Source: Paulownia fortunei
Lineage: Eukaryota > Streptophyta > Magnoliopsida > Lamiales > Paulowniaceae
Assembly (NCBI GenBank): GCA_019321725.1
Contig: CM033106.1
Coordinates: 27,578,118 to 27,642,117 of the forward strand
Length of the DNA: 64,000 bases
Direction of reading: 5' to 3'
A program made the translations under genes and the position numbers. The notes beneath the pieces were generated by a model. The model searched no databases. It was not told the DNA's origin and worked only from the letters and a program-made list of their open reading frames with translations. Shown here in pieces: positions 14,193-27,330 of this stretch (its first letter is position 1; the number at the start of each line of letters is the position of its first letter).

Positions 14193-15371
14193 CAACTGAA
14201 AAAGTAGATTATCTTGACAAAAATCCGACAGGAATTCAGGCAGGCAGGCAGCCACTGTGAATCGGTAGTAAATTTTGTTTGATTAACCAGCCAAGATAGC
14301 CCTTCCGCAGAAGCATGCATGGATGGCAATCTATATAGATAGCAGTCTTTAAAAATTGTTGGTTCATAGTAATGAAATATACTAGTATACATACATAGAA
14401 AATAGTATAGAGAAGAATGGAAATGAGAACTCTCATAATGTAAAGATTTTTTTATTTATTTTTTAAGTGAGGCGACCAAATGTATAATGACTAATCAAAT
14501 AAAATAAAAAGTCCTGACAAAATACACATTATTATTAAGGAGAAATTAATATGAAATTACAATAAATGGTCAATAAAACTCAATATAAATACAAGTTTTG
14601 ATAATATGGTATGCCAACCAATAGGCGAAACTAATTGAAGCACAAAAATTTTACATATTGGAATTTTTATTGTTCGAAGCATGACGCTTCTTATATTGAA
14701 ATATAAAAATAATGGACATTTGGACGTCACAACACTTGGGAGAGACACTCTACCTTTCAATCATATCTGGAATATCAAGGAAAATGAATTTCACATTGAC
14801 ATTTTGTAGTATTTTTTTTTCCTTCTTAATTAAATCAAACACTAATTTGTATTGAATATAAATAAAATAATTAATCATCTTAATTAATTTAATTTAATTT
14901 AAATAGGATTATATTATTTTTGGTTGTCGATATGATTATATTATTTTTTAAAATAAATTATTGATTTTATATTTTTTTGAGACTTTTTTAAATTGAGATT
15001 TTAAATAATATTCAAAAGTGCTCTTTAATTTAAAATATTGACATAACACCATTAATTTTGTAAATTTCTTTTCAAAAATAATAATACAGAAAAATAAGAT
15101 TTGTATTTTTTTAAATATCATTTAAAACTCACAGAAGCTCTCGAGTCTTCCGAAGTAAAAATTTTTAGCAGCGTTTTGACTTTTGAGTTCGATTGCTTTG
15201 ACGATCCAACATAGGCAAGAGAGATAGAGAGGTGGGACGGATCCGAGACGGGCCCCACCTGTAGGCCGTTATTGACCGAGTGTAAGTCGGGTTTAACCAA
15301 CTATACACTTTGCTAAATGGGGTCTACAAACTGGGTCTAGATCCCAAGCCCAGATCCCCCCACCCTAGCGC
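14193..15371. other. 3' flank of the LMBR1-like gene and AT-rich spacer
   Basis: The first few hundred bases after the stop codon should be the 3'UTR. The rest is AT-rich with no supportable coding frame. A more GC-rich patch at about 15210-15370, just ahead of the LCB1 leader, is the likely core promoter region of LCB1; no obvious TATA box is seen. Confidence 0.5.
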
Positions 15372-16464
15372 ATCGCTCTGTATTTCTGCCTTCTCCTCCA
15401 ATTGGATTGTCACATCCTCGGGGTCAAGTTTTTCTTGGCGAGAAAAGTTAACAAGGTAAATTCGATTGAGAAATGATTATATAAATTTATATATCGCTGT
15501 TGTTGTTGTAATACTAAGTTTTTTTTGCATGTTTCGCTAGATATGTTTGTTCGATAAATTGATTTTTCTGTTTGATTGGTGTGTGCGTGTGTGTGTTTAC
15601 GGTTTCCCATTTTCACTTGTTTCTGCTTTATTTGTTGTTGAGTTGCTTATAGAATATGGAATATGGACATTTTGGAATTGGGCCCTTCATATTCATGTGT
15701 TTTTTGTTTAGTTTTTGTTAATAACCATTTGTCTCCCATGTTTATTTGCATTTTCTGGTACGTCTTTTAAGGAGCTGCTAGTTGAAACTCATATAATTCC
15801 CTGATTTGGTTTGGCAAGTCTAAACCGCATTGGTGACATATAATTAGCACCTTGATGACAGGTAGGAGAATGCCTAATGTTGTCTAAGTCAGATTTTGTT
15901 CATTTCTGTTGCAAAAGGCTTAAGATACACGTGACACTGTGTGGGTTGTTTGCCACTAGGTTTATACTTTCAGCATGCTTTTTTATCTTTTTGCTCTTGA
16001 ATCTTTAGCACGAATTCTTGATTTTGTCATAAATGTGATGAAGATGTGTGTATTCCTATATGATTATGATTTTTTGGTTCTGATATACCCATAAAGAGTG
16101 AAGGCCTTGGTCTCTTAGGTTAGCATCAGAATATCTGGCAAAAGATTTGAAATCTATCCAATCAAGTGTGATGGATTATTGTCATGGATTTTGAATCCTT
16201 AACTCAAAATCCTTCAACGTAAACACACTCTTATACTATTTACTTGATATTCTAAATGCTTACCATAATTAATTTTGGATAACTAGTAAATATTTGATTT
16301 AATTGTTGTTGGTTTCAGCTCATGAACAATCTCATACACAAAGCTGAGGTGAAGATGTTTCAATAAGATGGTTTAAAGAGCAGAAGGACATTACTCTACG
16401 AGGAGGCACCTTTTTATTTCTTTATAACTTGGTGGAAGCATTCTGTGTATTCCAAGTTAACTTA
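15372..16464 (+). promoter_or_regulatory. LCB1 5' leader with a leader intron and two short uORFs
   Basis: A C/T-rich exon ends at 15455 with a good donor (ACAAG|GTAAAT), and a pyrimidine-rich acceptor (GGTTTCAG) ends at 16318. This implies a leader intron of about 860 bp, common in plant housekeeping genes. The second leader exon contains an ATG at 16322 opening a 14-codon frame (stop at 16364-16366), and an ATG at 16368 followed by one codon and a stop. The main ATG is at 16465. The transcription start is estimated, not seen. Confidence 0.55.
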
Positions 16465-19400
16465 ATGGATACAATGTTGTCAGCTTTTGAAACTATGGTT
16501 AAGTTTGTCTCAGATTGGGTAACATTGGCTTTTGATGCCCCATCTGCTCGAGCTGTTGTCTTTGGAGTGCCAATCAGAGGTAAGTTATCTTTTCTTTGGG
16601 GACTTCTCGAGATATGTTATTGTAATAATTTCGACTTTTATGTTATAAGTACTTAGTCATCTGTTCAAATCATTGTAGGTCATCTTCTTGTGGAGGGTCT
16701 TCTTTTAGTCGTAATTCTTTTCCTTCTATCTCAAAAAAGTTACAAGCCACCTAAAAGACCATTGACAAAGAAGGTAGGTGATATGCATATTGACTGTTAT
16801 ATGATCTCTACTTTACCTGTGTTCATTTCCATGTTCATCCATGCTCCAAAGAGGATATATTTTTTTGGATTTATTTTTTTGGTTCCCTTTCTCATTCATG
16901 TCTTTATTTGGTTGCAAAATGACTGTGGAAGCATTGAAGTCTGCTGTTGAAGAAAGAATGAAGTATTGAGTCTTAAACTTTGAAACTCACATGTTTTTAA
17001 CTGTAGACAGTTGCTCATGACCTCAGTTATACCATTACCATCAGCATCGCCTTCATTGACAACACTATTTTCTGACTGGTTGAGTGAGCAACTGTTTTTG
17101 TTGAATTTAAGGGATGCTTGAAGCAAGTGTTCTTCCTTGTCTTGAAACTGCAAGTTCCATGACCTGTAAGTAGGAGAACTGAAGTCACCCGATAGGGTGT
17201 AGGGTCACTGAATGGGTGAAAGATTGGGATGGTTAGATTCTGGCTTTCAAGGCATTTCTGAAACCCGGGATCGGGGTAATCCTGTTCTTACGAGGATGAT
17301 TATGGTGGGAATACCAACAACTTTTTAGGACATGAAGGCATCCCCAGGGGGCCTGAGTCCTGGTGTCCAAACATTATTTTAGACATGGACATAACTGGAA
17401 ATTCTTTGAAGTCACATCCTAAAGATGTGTTTTCTTCTAAATCTGGAACTGATGAGAGCCTTATGGGACATGCCAAGGACATGTTGAGTTCACTTTCAGC
17501 TCTTCAGGGCTCTTTAGAATTGAGGAGATTATAATTTTTGAAGAAAAAAGGACTCATATGACGATTTTAAAAGTGAAAATCTTTGAAGTAGATGTCCCTC
17601 CATTAAATCAGTATTAGAGAACATTTCTGCATGAGGCCAATAAAATTCTGTTGGTTACTGCATCATATTTGTACTCCTTCCTCGAAATCTTATATTTTCT
17701 TGAGTTATCCTCTCATGTTGGTTGGGTTAATTTCTCCATTCCTCAGCTGAAGAACTTTTTGGCACTTGTACCATAACAGACACCCTCCCCCCATATATTA
17801 CATACATACGTACTTACGTACATATGTACATACATACATACATACATACAGAGAGAGAGAGAGAGAGAGAGCTGTCTGTGGAGCATCCTATCATTATTTA
17901 TTAGACAAATGCTCTTGACAAGCCAGTATCTTGTTATGCCTGTGCCCCTGCCCAACACTTGCTCCTTATGCAATTGTCTTGCTGTCCATTTTGATGATTA
18001 GTGCATTTCTGCTGGTGATATGATGTACCATTTCCTATTGTGGCTATTGCTTCCATAATGTTGAACAGTATTGCTGGCCTGTGTAACTTGTGAAACTTGT
18101 TTCTTCTTCTTCTTCTTCTTCTTCTTCTTCTTCTTCTTTCAATGGTCATGCCATGTCTTTTACTATATTTGGCTTGATTATGCATCCAAAGTTTTATAGA
18201 TAGATATAGTTACATTAATTTTTGGTGGCTGCCAGAGAAGGGTGAGCAGCAAAATTTTCACTACAGCTTTGCAATGGCATCTACTGGTCACATGATTTCA
18301 AGGGATGTCATTCGAAGTTTGGTGTTGGATATATGGTTTCATGCCAACATGTCATTTGAGGCTGTATATTTGTGTCTTTGTAGTCTGCCTTCCCTTTTAA
18401 CTATTACACATCTCTGAATGTACAAAAAGTGTAGTTTGCTATTAGCTCGAGTATTGTCATCTTAAACTGTTTCTTGTATGTCTCATTTTCTAGATCTAGT
18501 TGTTCACCATCAAAGCTGATGAATATGGTTGCTTAATGTTTTTAGGAAGTAGATGAGTTATGTGATGAATGGGTGCCAGAACCCCTCATTCCTTCTATTA
18601 CTGAAGAGATGAAGTATGAACCTCCAGTACTGGAAAGGTGATTTTTTTCAATCAGACAATTTTTGTCAAGCTCAATTTTCTGTAAATGATGTGGAAATAA
18701 AATTTCTCTCTCTTCATCACGCTGAATCACTATGTTTACCTGAAGGAAGTATGAGTATTAACAAAATAGATGGCACATGGGTAAGTATTTTATTTCCTCT
18801 TATGACATGGATTCCATTTCCATGCATGATCATATATCTAACATTAATTCTTTATTGAAATGATAGCATTTCTTCTGATTCGTAGCTCAAGTTTGTATTT
18901 GTGCTTTTAGAATTTAGTTTTCAATACCCTGCTGTGCACTTTTAGATTTCCCGTTTCATTTTGAGTTGCTTTATCCAGTGCTGCTGGACCGCATACTGTA
19001 ATCAATGGCAAAGAAGTTGTGAACTTCACAACAGCAAATTACCTTGGTCTTCTAGGGCATGATAAGCTACAAGTAAGAAGAATTTACCTCTTATCTCTGG
19101 TCTTTGTTTCTAATTTAGTGCTTTACATTGTTTTCAACTGATAGCATTGTTGAACACAGGACTCATGTACTAAAGCACTGGAAAAATATGGTGTTGGTTC
19201 TTGTGGTCCTCGTGGATTTTATGGGACAATTGGTATGATCTGACATTGATGTATGTTCTTTGCATTTCTCCTTAATCTTGGACAGTATGAGACCATGCGG
19301 ACAACATTTCTATTGGTGCAGATGTTCACCTTGATTGCGAGGCCAGAATAGCGAAGTTTCTTGGAACTTCTGATTCTATACTTTATTCCTATGGACTTTC

Positions 19401-22400
19401 CACGATGTTTAGTACCATTCCAGCATTTTGTAAGAAGGGTGATCTCGTTGTCGTGTGAGTCTTTCTTGGCTTTTTTTTTATTATGTACTTGTTGGTTGGT
19501 AGTATTGTACAATGCAACATGAGATCTGGCTGGATGTTCTTTACGAGAATTTAAAAGGAATTATGATTTAGACGTGTTAACTTAAGAAATTCTTTTTGAA
19601 TATTATTTGGCACGTGTTATGCTTCTGACGACATCTAGGTCTGTGACAATGGTGGACAGCATCTTCCTCTTATGTACCACTGCCTTAATGTCTCATTATC
19701 AGTTTTGTCCATTATCAATTCAAAAATTTATTGTCCTGGGTTCGAGTCATTATGCCCTTCCTCCTTGCCTTCAAGCTTATTTTATTCTTGTACCCCATAA
19801 TTTATTTTATTTGTTTACTGTGGTATCACCTTGGTAGTATGTGCTAATATATTGTTTACTGCTTTTTCTCTTGTGACAGCAACTAATCTCTTCATAGTAG
19901 TGCTTTGGCATATGTATATGTGATTTTAATATCAAAGAGACATAAACTAATACAATTAATTTCTGTCTGTTGGGCTTACGTAATATTTTTTTGAAATCTT
20001 AAAGATTGATTTCTTTTCTTTCTTTTCTTCTTTGTTCTTCATTTTTTCTTTGGGGGTGGTGGCGGCTCTTATAGAGACGAGGGCGTCCACTGGGGAATAC
20101 AAAATGGCCTTCACCTCTCTAGGAGTACGATTATTTATTTCAAACACAATGATGTGAAGTCTTTACAGAGTATTCTGGAAAATGTTACCCACGAGAACAA
20201 ACGAGCTAAGAAGCTTAGGCGTTATATCATCGTAGAAGCTGTCTATCAGGTATCTCTTTTACAGCAGTAGTCACAGCATTTATTATTCATTGTGTCTTGC
20301 TTTTTTTCTTTTCGTTGATATTTCACTGATATGGTGGGTGTTCATGGGGGATCCGAAGACAATTCAACATGGGAAAATGGGGACTGTAGCGGTCAATATA
20401 TTCAAGTCTTCTATATTTATGCCTTCACTGGTCAAACACTTATAGTTTTAATTTGTGCTGGATCTTGAAAAGTTCATTCAGACTGATCTTGTGCAATTCC
20501 AGAATTCTGGTCAAATTGCTCCATTGGATGAAATCATCAAGTTGAAGGAGAAATATCGATTCCGTGTAATACTAGATGAAAGCAATTCTATTGGAGTTCT
20601 TGGAAGCTCTGGTAGAGGTCTATCTGAACATTGCAAAGTTCCAGTAAGTTTCCACCGTCTTGCTGGGTAATTGGCTGTATAATTTGCCTATTTGCTCTAT
20701 TACACTATTTTTTGCAGATTGAGAAGGTGGATATTGTCACTGCTGCAATGGGACATGCATTGGCCACTGAAGGAGGGTTTTGCACTGGGAGTGCTAGAGT
20801 GATCGATCACCAGGTATGCATGTTTTTGGAAGTCCACTAGAGAGGATATGAATGTAGGAGATGCAAATTTTACCCCTAGTTTTGGAAGATTGAATTAACT
20901 AGGTTTCTTTAATCTGTTGGTCTTAGGGCTGGCAACGGGATATGTTTTCTGGATACCTGCCTGAAACCCACACAAATGGGTAGTTGAGTAGGCTTTCCAT
21001 ATATCGGGTGCATGCTTACCCTAAAAGCTTGTCTTACATAATGGGAAGCGGCTCACTGTACATGGCCTTAAAACTCACTTATTATACCTTTCTAAAATTT
21101 TCCTGCATGCACACACGCAAACACATACATATTTCAATCTTCAAAGTAAACTTGGTCTAATGTATAAGGGTGGAGCATCCAACCCTCAATTTTGTTCCTA
21201 TTCCCTTAGATTTTTTCTTGATTGATTTATTTATTTATTCATTTATTTATTTATTTTTTATTGGAGGAATGAGCACAATATATTGTCTTCTTAGTTTAAT
21301 TTATAATCTCATATTTATTGGAATTCTGGTTATATCTTGAGCAATCATTTAAGGAATTGGATACATTTCCATCTTATATGTTTTTGATATTCTTGTTCAC
21401 AATATTTTCTTTGGGTCAAGTAACTTTATGTTTTCCTAACAATAGAATGACATTGTTATAATCAAATTTTTTTATGGAGAAATTAAAGGGTTTAAGTGCT
21501 TATCAGTAAATGCTAAATAAATTGGTAGAATTTTGGATATTAGAATATAATCCCATAGAGTACCAGACAGAGTTCGGAAAAATAAAAAAGCGAGTTAGCA
21601 CTGTTGGGGTCTGAGAAACAAGAATGATGTGGGTATCCAACTCATTACTTTCCGTAGTTGCTCATAATATACCACAGTAACTTTCCTGCTTCTCTAATAC
21701 CAAATCTTCTTTGGGCAGCGTCTCAGTAGTTCTGGTTATGTATTTTCTGCTTCTTTGCCTCCTTATCTGGCAAGTGCTGCAATCACTGCTATTGATATTT
21801 TGGAAGGAAATCCAAATCTTTTCACAAAGTTGAAGGAGAATATTGCTACTCTACATAAAGGTTGTCTTCTACTTTCCTTTTTCGAATAATTTGGATAAGT
21901 TTTCCTATGCTTTCGTCATCAAGTTTTCGTTCTGACTGATTTTGTAATTTCTGAAATTATTTCTTCACTTTCTCTGTCTAATATCATGTAAGATTCCAGG
22001 TTTATCAGATGTACAAGGGCTTGAGATAGTCAGTGATCCAGAATCACCAATAGTTTTTCTGAGACTGAAGAAATCCACAGGATCCATGAAGGGTGATCTT
22101 CAAGTGCTTGAAGATATTGCTGATGATGTAAATTGCTTTAACTCTTAAGCCTAATGTATTTTTCTGACTTGTGCGTGTTTCCTCTGGTGGCAAAAATCAA
22201 TATGCTATTCTGATGGCTAGCTAATGTGTTTGCAGTTGTTGAAAGAACACTCCATTTTTGTTGCAACCTCAAAAAGATCAACAGTAGACAAATGCAAGTT
22301 ACCTGCTGGAATTAGATTGTTCGTGTCTGCTGCTCATACAGAAACCGATCTGGGGAAAGCATGTGAATCATTTAAGAAAGCTACAGCCCTTATATTGTCA

Positions 22401-22409
22401 GGTCAATGA
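16465..22409 (+). CDS. LCB1: Serine palmitoyltransferase long-chain base subunit 1
   Basis: Coding exons: 16465-16579, 16679-16773, 18546-18637, 18979-19072, 19160-19232, 19322-19454, 20075-20249, 20503-20643, 20718-20813, 21719-21860, 22000-22127, 22236-22409; 485 residues, close to the roughly 482 of Arabidopsis LCB1. With LCB2 it forms the ER enzyme that condenses serine with palmitoyl-CoA, the first step of sphingolipid synthesis. A single N-terminal membrane helix (about residues 40-56) is followed by the type I/II PLP aminotransferase-like fold. Conserved blocks include [20 protein letters not shown], whose Cys matches human SPTLC1 C133, [21 protein letters not shown] and [14 protein letters not shown] [20 protein letters not shown]. 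As expected for LCB1, the position of the PLP lysine carries none ([13 protein letters not shown]), since LCB2 supplies it. The start at 16465 is the first in-frame ATG after the leader and gives the expected N-terminus. The frame is intact; function is confidently assigned by homology. Confidence 0.97.
17010..17534 (+). pseudogene. Unidentified coding-like relic within LCB1 intron 2
   Basis: This intron segment is markedly less AT-rich than its surroundings and holds coding-like frames on the sense strand. 17280-17534 is an 84-codon stop-to-stop frame without an initiating ATG, containing [19 protein letters not shown] and [18 protein letters not shown]. Upstream are shorter pieces in other frames, for example [20 protein letters not shown], then [17 protein letters not shown]. 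This looks like a frameshifted fragment of a captured or retroposed gene. I do not recognise the parent protein. It could also be chance or an unrecognised alternative exon. Confidence 0.35.
17801..17871. repeat. Compound (CATA)n-(GA)n microsatellite
   Basis: Irregular CATA/TACA tetranucleotides run to about 17850 and are followed immediately by ten GA units, all inside LCB1 intron 2. Confidence 0.9.
18100..18139. repeat. (TTC)n microsatellite
   Basis: About thirteen TTC units lie in LCB1 intron 2. The reverse strand reads as poly-Arg in one frame, which explains a spurious Arg-rich open frame there. Confidence 0.92.
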
Positions 22410-24033
22410 CTCCATTTTGCAGATTCTGGTTCCATTAATGAAGGGTTTTGTGGCTGAATGCTTCTGTTGTGGAAGCCACAAGACAATGAAGAAGTAGCTT
22501 AAATCTATCCACCATGACTATTGAGGGATAAACTAATTTTGGTAACATTACTTGTGTTGCTTCTTTACGCGCTGGTGCTGTTAGACGACTCAATTTTAAA
22601 AAACTTGGGACTACATTATGTTTTGGTCTGTGGAGAGATCTTTGGTTAAATTATGCTGCTCTAATATTTTAACATAGTTTTTGCAGTTATACTTCAAATG
22701 GAGAAAAGATGCAGTTTATATGTTATATTTACCAGAGATGCATATGATTCATGAGACAGGCCCTTGTTATTCAGTTGCCCAAGCTAATAACCAGTTTGGT
22801 AACTATGATCCTTTTGAATTTTAGGATTGACAAACTGACTTAACCATGTCGTGAGAAAAGGCTGTTCATTTTGCTGGTTATTGGAAAGATAATTCAATAA
22901 CTTAGGAGAATTTTGTGATATTTTGTAATGTGTTCTTTTTTTTTTTTTTTTCCTACTTAATGATATCACCATTTGATGATGCCTAAAAAAACAGGTCGTG
23001 TTTTATCAGATGATTTGTGTTTTTTTTAGATTTTTAACTTGATTTTATTCAAGCTAAACTCGAGTTTTAAGGATAACAAAGTTGAGATTATGAATCCTTG
23101 AGGATCAAATTCTACCATATAGGTTTTTTTCAAATTTGAAACCACTTAATCATCTAAATTTATAATGAAAAATTATTTTAAATTTAAATTTACTAAACAA
23201 AAAAATAAAAAAATTGAAAAAAAAAATCAGTTCAACAATTTCTTACTTCTGTTTTTCTCTAAAAATTTTATTTTGTCCCATGACTATCCTCAAACTTCCT
23301 AGTGATTTTATAACGATTTGTCCTCTTCGATTAACTATATGTAAAATCTTATATTTGTCTTCTCATTACATGCCTTGTATTTTAGGTTTTCAATTTCTTT
23401 GAATAATAATAAAACTTTAATTTCTTTTATTACATTTTCTTCTAAAAATATTTTTATTTCTCTCATAATTTTGATATTACAAAATATTTTTTCTTTTATT
23501 TTTCTATTATCTCAAAAGCTAGTAATTTAATATTATAGTTATGCCTTTTACATCTAATTTTTCTTTCACAATATTTTCTCCTACTTATTTTTTTAATTTA
23601 TTGACCAATTTATTAAAACTCTTAATATTTCTTAGTTTTTAAAACTAACTAATATATAATTTTGCGGCGCATACAACCCACCCGAGGCTTATGCCCCGCG
23701 TAAAAATAAGTCTTGGCTGGATATAAACGTTTCGGTTAAATTCCATTAAAACAAATCCTTATTTTTAAGTTACTTTGCAAATAACGAATCACTAAAATCT
23801 TACGTGCCAAAACTCGATCACTCTGATAAACAAAATAGACATAATTTTTTATTAATTCTTAGAACTATTTATTTAAAAAAAATAAATATTCAGATTTATG
23901 GAAATCGCTCAATCTGCTAATTAACTTTTTTGACTTAAGGTTTTAGTATTTAATCTGGTTCAATCTACTAAACTAACTAATTTTATACTTTGCAACCATT
24001 ATATTGTTCAAATTCATATGGAATTATTTCTTA
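22410..24033. other. LCB1 3' flank and AT-rich spacer
   Basis: The first 300-500 bases are the probable LCB1 3'UTR. The remainder is AT-rich and non-coding by eye, with long A and T runs, up to the left target duplication of the Mutator-like element at 24034. Confidence 0.55.
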
Positions 24034-24042
24034 TTTATTTAT
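24034..24042. repeat. Left 9-bp target-site duplication of the MULE
   Basis: TTTATTTAT immediately precedes the left terminal inverted repeat and is repeated exactly after the right one at 29197-29205. The low complexity of the sequence slightly weakens it, but the match is exactly nine bases on both sides. Confidence 0.82.
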
Positions 24043-24225
24043 GGGAAAATTACACTTTGCCATGTTAAATATTTATGTTTTTACACATTATCAACTAAAC
24101 TTTTTTGTTACACTTTACCATCTCAACTTTATAAGTTTTGTATGTTACCACCCCAGTCTCACAGTCGATGGAATATTCCACCCAAATCCTGTAATGTGCA
24201 TTATACGTGGGAATTTTAAAGGCAA
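24043..24225 (+). repeat. Left terminal inverted repeat of the MULE
   Basis: It aligns over about 183 bp with the reverse complement of 29012-29196. Shared landmarks are TTTTTACACATT, ATCTCAACT, GGAATATTC, CAAATC and GGGAATTTTAA. Confidence 0.87.
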
Positions 24226-24749
24226 CATCATCCATTCAAGTGGGCATCTCAATTTCTCGATGAAATTGGTCACATATTCTTACATGGGATCCAAATCCCT
24301 AACACATACCAACAATCAACAAGTTAAGGTTTTTTTTAGTAGTCAAAGATGAACAAAATCAAACACTAGTATTCCAAAATCGTTTAAAAAAAACCCACAA
24401 TCCTATATTTGAAAGCCCTAAATACTAATCTTCCAAACTAAACACTAATCTATCAGTGAATTTGAAATCCCTCTCAATGGTGTGGAAAATACGAAAAAAT
24501 GGTGATTCTATCATACCATTTGGAAGCATTTCTCCTAATTATGTTAAGTAATTTGAATACTTAAATGGGTTTTTTTTAATAATAACCGTAGGGTCGATGA
24601 TTTTTTTATTGAAAGATTGATTTTTTGTTCGATTATTTAGGGTTTTTTTCTTGTTTTAATTTTTCAAAACATGTTATAGTATTGTTACAATTTATTATGA
24701 ATGTTAAAGTTTATTTTTTTTATGTTATTGTCCTCATACAAATTTTAAA

Positions 24750-27077
24750 GTGTTTGAATTAATTTTTTTTATTGTTTTTCCCACCTCATTGGGTCCTTAT
24801 TTTGAGAACTTCACTATAAGAATGCATCACTCTAGATTGTTTGTTAATTTAGGAAGAAAATTTTATGTAGCTGCAGAAATTACTCATATTGATTATTGTC
24901 ATCCCAATGAAACGTCACTGATTGAGTTAAATAGTATGACCAATGAGATATGCATAAAGGAATTTAAATATTTTCATTGCAGTATGATTGGGGTTAATGA
25001 TTGCAATGATTTGATGTTAATACAATGATAATAATGTTTTTAATTTATTGAACTTCATTGATGCTAATAGGATGGTTGCGATGTTTGTAGAACATGAAAA
25101 AATTGGTGTATCTTGTAGTGAATCTGAGAGTTTTGAAAAACCTACCAAAGGCTTCCCTACTGATAACGAGCCTCTTAATTTTGTTTGTGATAATGAAGAT
25201 AGCATAGATATGAGTGAGGTCAACAGGGACAAAACTAATTATGTGGGTAAGGGATCAATGAATGTTAATGAGCCTTTGAAAATGAATTATGATGTAGTTG
25301 ATGATAGAGACAATAATGAAAGTGATGATGGACAATCAATAGGTTCAGATTCTGACATAATTGAGATGTTTGTTGATAATGAATATGAAGTATCTGATGA
25401 TGATGCACTGTTTAATGATAGCATTGATATAGAGGTAGAATGGGGTGGTCTACATATGTCAAAGTTACAAGCTGCAATATTTAGTGAACAAGTAGAAAAT
25501 GATTTATTTAGTCACATTAATTTTGAAGGTAATAATATACATAATGGTCATCCAATATTCAACACAATGGTAGATATTAATGTTCCTAAATTTGAATTAG
25601 GCAAGTGTTTTGATGACACTGCAACATTTAGGCAAGCAGTGAGTCAACACTCAGTTAAACAAGGAAGGGATATAATATTTATAATAAATAATAAGTTCAA
25701 AGTGCAAGCAAAATGTAAACATAAAACCTGCACATGGGTTATTTATGCTCTTAAGATACAAAATAAGGACACTGTGAACATGTAATAGCAAACATAAATG
25801 TCCTAGGAAATAGAGGGTATCTCATGCAAATACTAAATGGCTAGCTAATTTGCACAAGGATAAAATTTGAACTGACCTAAATGGCCAGTGAATTCTATGA
25901 TGAAAATTATTCAAAAAAACATGAATGAAGCTGGTATTTAACAAGAGTCAGTTGTACAGAATAAAGAAAAAAATGTTTAAAATGGGTAGTGGGTCTGATT
26001 GTGAACAATATGTCATGGTTTGGTCCTGTGATGATTAAATTATAAAGTCAAATATAGGTACAACTATGAAAATAAAATGTAAACAATTTGGGAGACAACC
26101 AATGTTTAAGAGGTTTTATATTTGTTGGGGTGCTTTAAAAAAGGGGTTGCTTGAGGGGTGTAGGTCTATCATATGTCTTGATGGCTATCATTTGAAAACT
26201 TCTACTGGTGAGGTACTTTTAAGTATTGTAGGAATTGAGGGCAACAATTGTATGTATCCATTTGCTTATGATGTTTAGAGAAAAAGAAAAGAAAAAATCA
26301 TGGTTGTGATTTATAGAATTACTTGTCCAAGATTTGAATATAAGAAATAATTACCATTGGACAATCATGTCAGACAAACAAAAGGGGTTGATTGACGCTA
26401 TAGATACCTTGTTACCTGGTTGTGAACACAGATTTTGTATCATGCACTTATACAAAAACTTCAAACTGACATATAAAGGTTTGACATTAAAGAACATTAT
26501 TTGAAAAGCAGCAAGGGCAACTAAAGTAGTTGATTTTGAAATAACAATGGCTCAGTCGAAAGAAATGGATGTAGTTGCATATGAATGGTTGGTTCACAGG
26601 CCTCCAACAAATTGGTCTTGATCTCACTTTAGCACTCATTCAAAGTGTGACATATTGTTGAATAACATGTCTGAAAATTTCAATTCAATGATATTGAGAG
26701 TGAGGTGCAGACCAATTATGAGTATGCTAGAAATTATAAGAGTTATTTTGATAAGGAGGATACATGTGAGGAGGGATCAAATGGAGAAGTATAACGAGGA
26801 CTTATGTCCTAAAATTAATAAACTTTTAGAGGAGATGAATAAGAAGACCACGGAGTTTATTGCCCACTGGAATGGTCATAATCAGTTTGTAATTGAGAGT
26901 TGTTATGAGACTAGATTTAAGCTGCATTTAGAGGAGAAAACATGCAGTTGTAGAAGATAGGAGCTAACATGGATTCCTTGTGCATGTATTATTTGTGGAT
27001 TGTACTGCATGAGATATACTCCTGAAAATTATGTGGATAATTGTTACAATGAGACTTATAGCCAAGAGAGAATCTAA
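24750..27077 (+). pseudogene. Degenerate MuDR-type transposase
   Basis: Pieces of one MULE transposase lie in order on the plus strand, broken by stops and frame changes. An N-terminal PB1-like piece (24816-25025, MHHSRLFVNLGRKFYVAAEI) is followed by a 245-codon frame at 25048-25785 with an acidic linker and the MuDR DNA-binding region (FELGKCFDDTATFRQAVSQH, with CKHKTCTW). A transposase core fragment follows at 26066-26278 (CRSIICLDGYHLK, which holds the first catalytic Asp region). Next come an MSDKQKGLIDAI / PGCEHRFCIMHLYKNFK block, then 26655-26960, ending in the remains of the SWIM zinc finger. The SWIM motif CSCRR-stop-ELTWIPCACIICG carries a stop and lacks the expected Cys-x-His. No full-length protein can be made. 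AT-rich codon use differs from the host genes. Confidence 0.9.
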
Positions 27078-27231
27078 GAAAATTTATATAGAAGAAGAAA
27101 AAGAAGAAATACCAATTTGTACTCAAATGTAACATTGAGGTCGGTTTAACTTTTAGTCATTTTCTAGCTTTTGAATACATTTTGTGAAGTGTAGCTTTAT
27201 ATTTTAGGATAACTTTTTATGACATTTGTGG

Positions 27232-27330
27232 AAGTTGATGTGTATGAACAAATTGTGAAGTGGAACTTTAACTTTTGGTTACATTTGTAGATGTTGATGT
27301 GTATGAACAAGTTTAGCTTTTAAAAATAGC
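27232..27330. repeat. Degenerate 49-bp tandem subrepeat in the MULE
   Basis: A unit beginning ACATTTGTGGAAGTTGATGT at 27232 recurs at 27281 as ACATTTGTAGATGTTGATGT, both followed by GTATGAACAA. A weaker third copy may precede it near 27178. It lies downstream of the transposase remains. Confidence 0.7.

Noticed and set aside
17934..18185. Arg-rich minus-strand frame in LCB1 intron 2
   Set aside because: The poly-Arg comes from the (TTC)n microsatellite, not from a protein.
20926..21060. Possible dispersed repeat in LCB1 intron 9 (GGGCTGGCAACGGG and following)
   Set aside because: The opening words resemble common plant non-autonomous repeats, but I could not find the second end or a target duplication.
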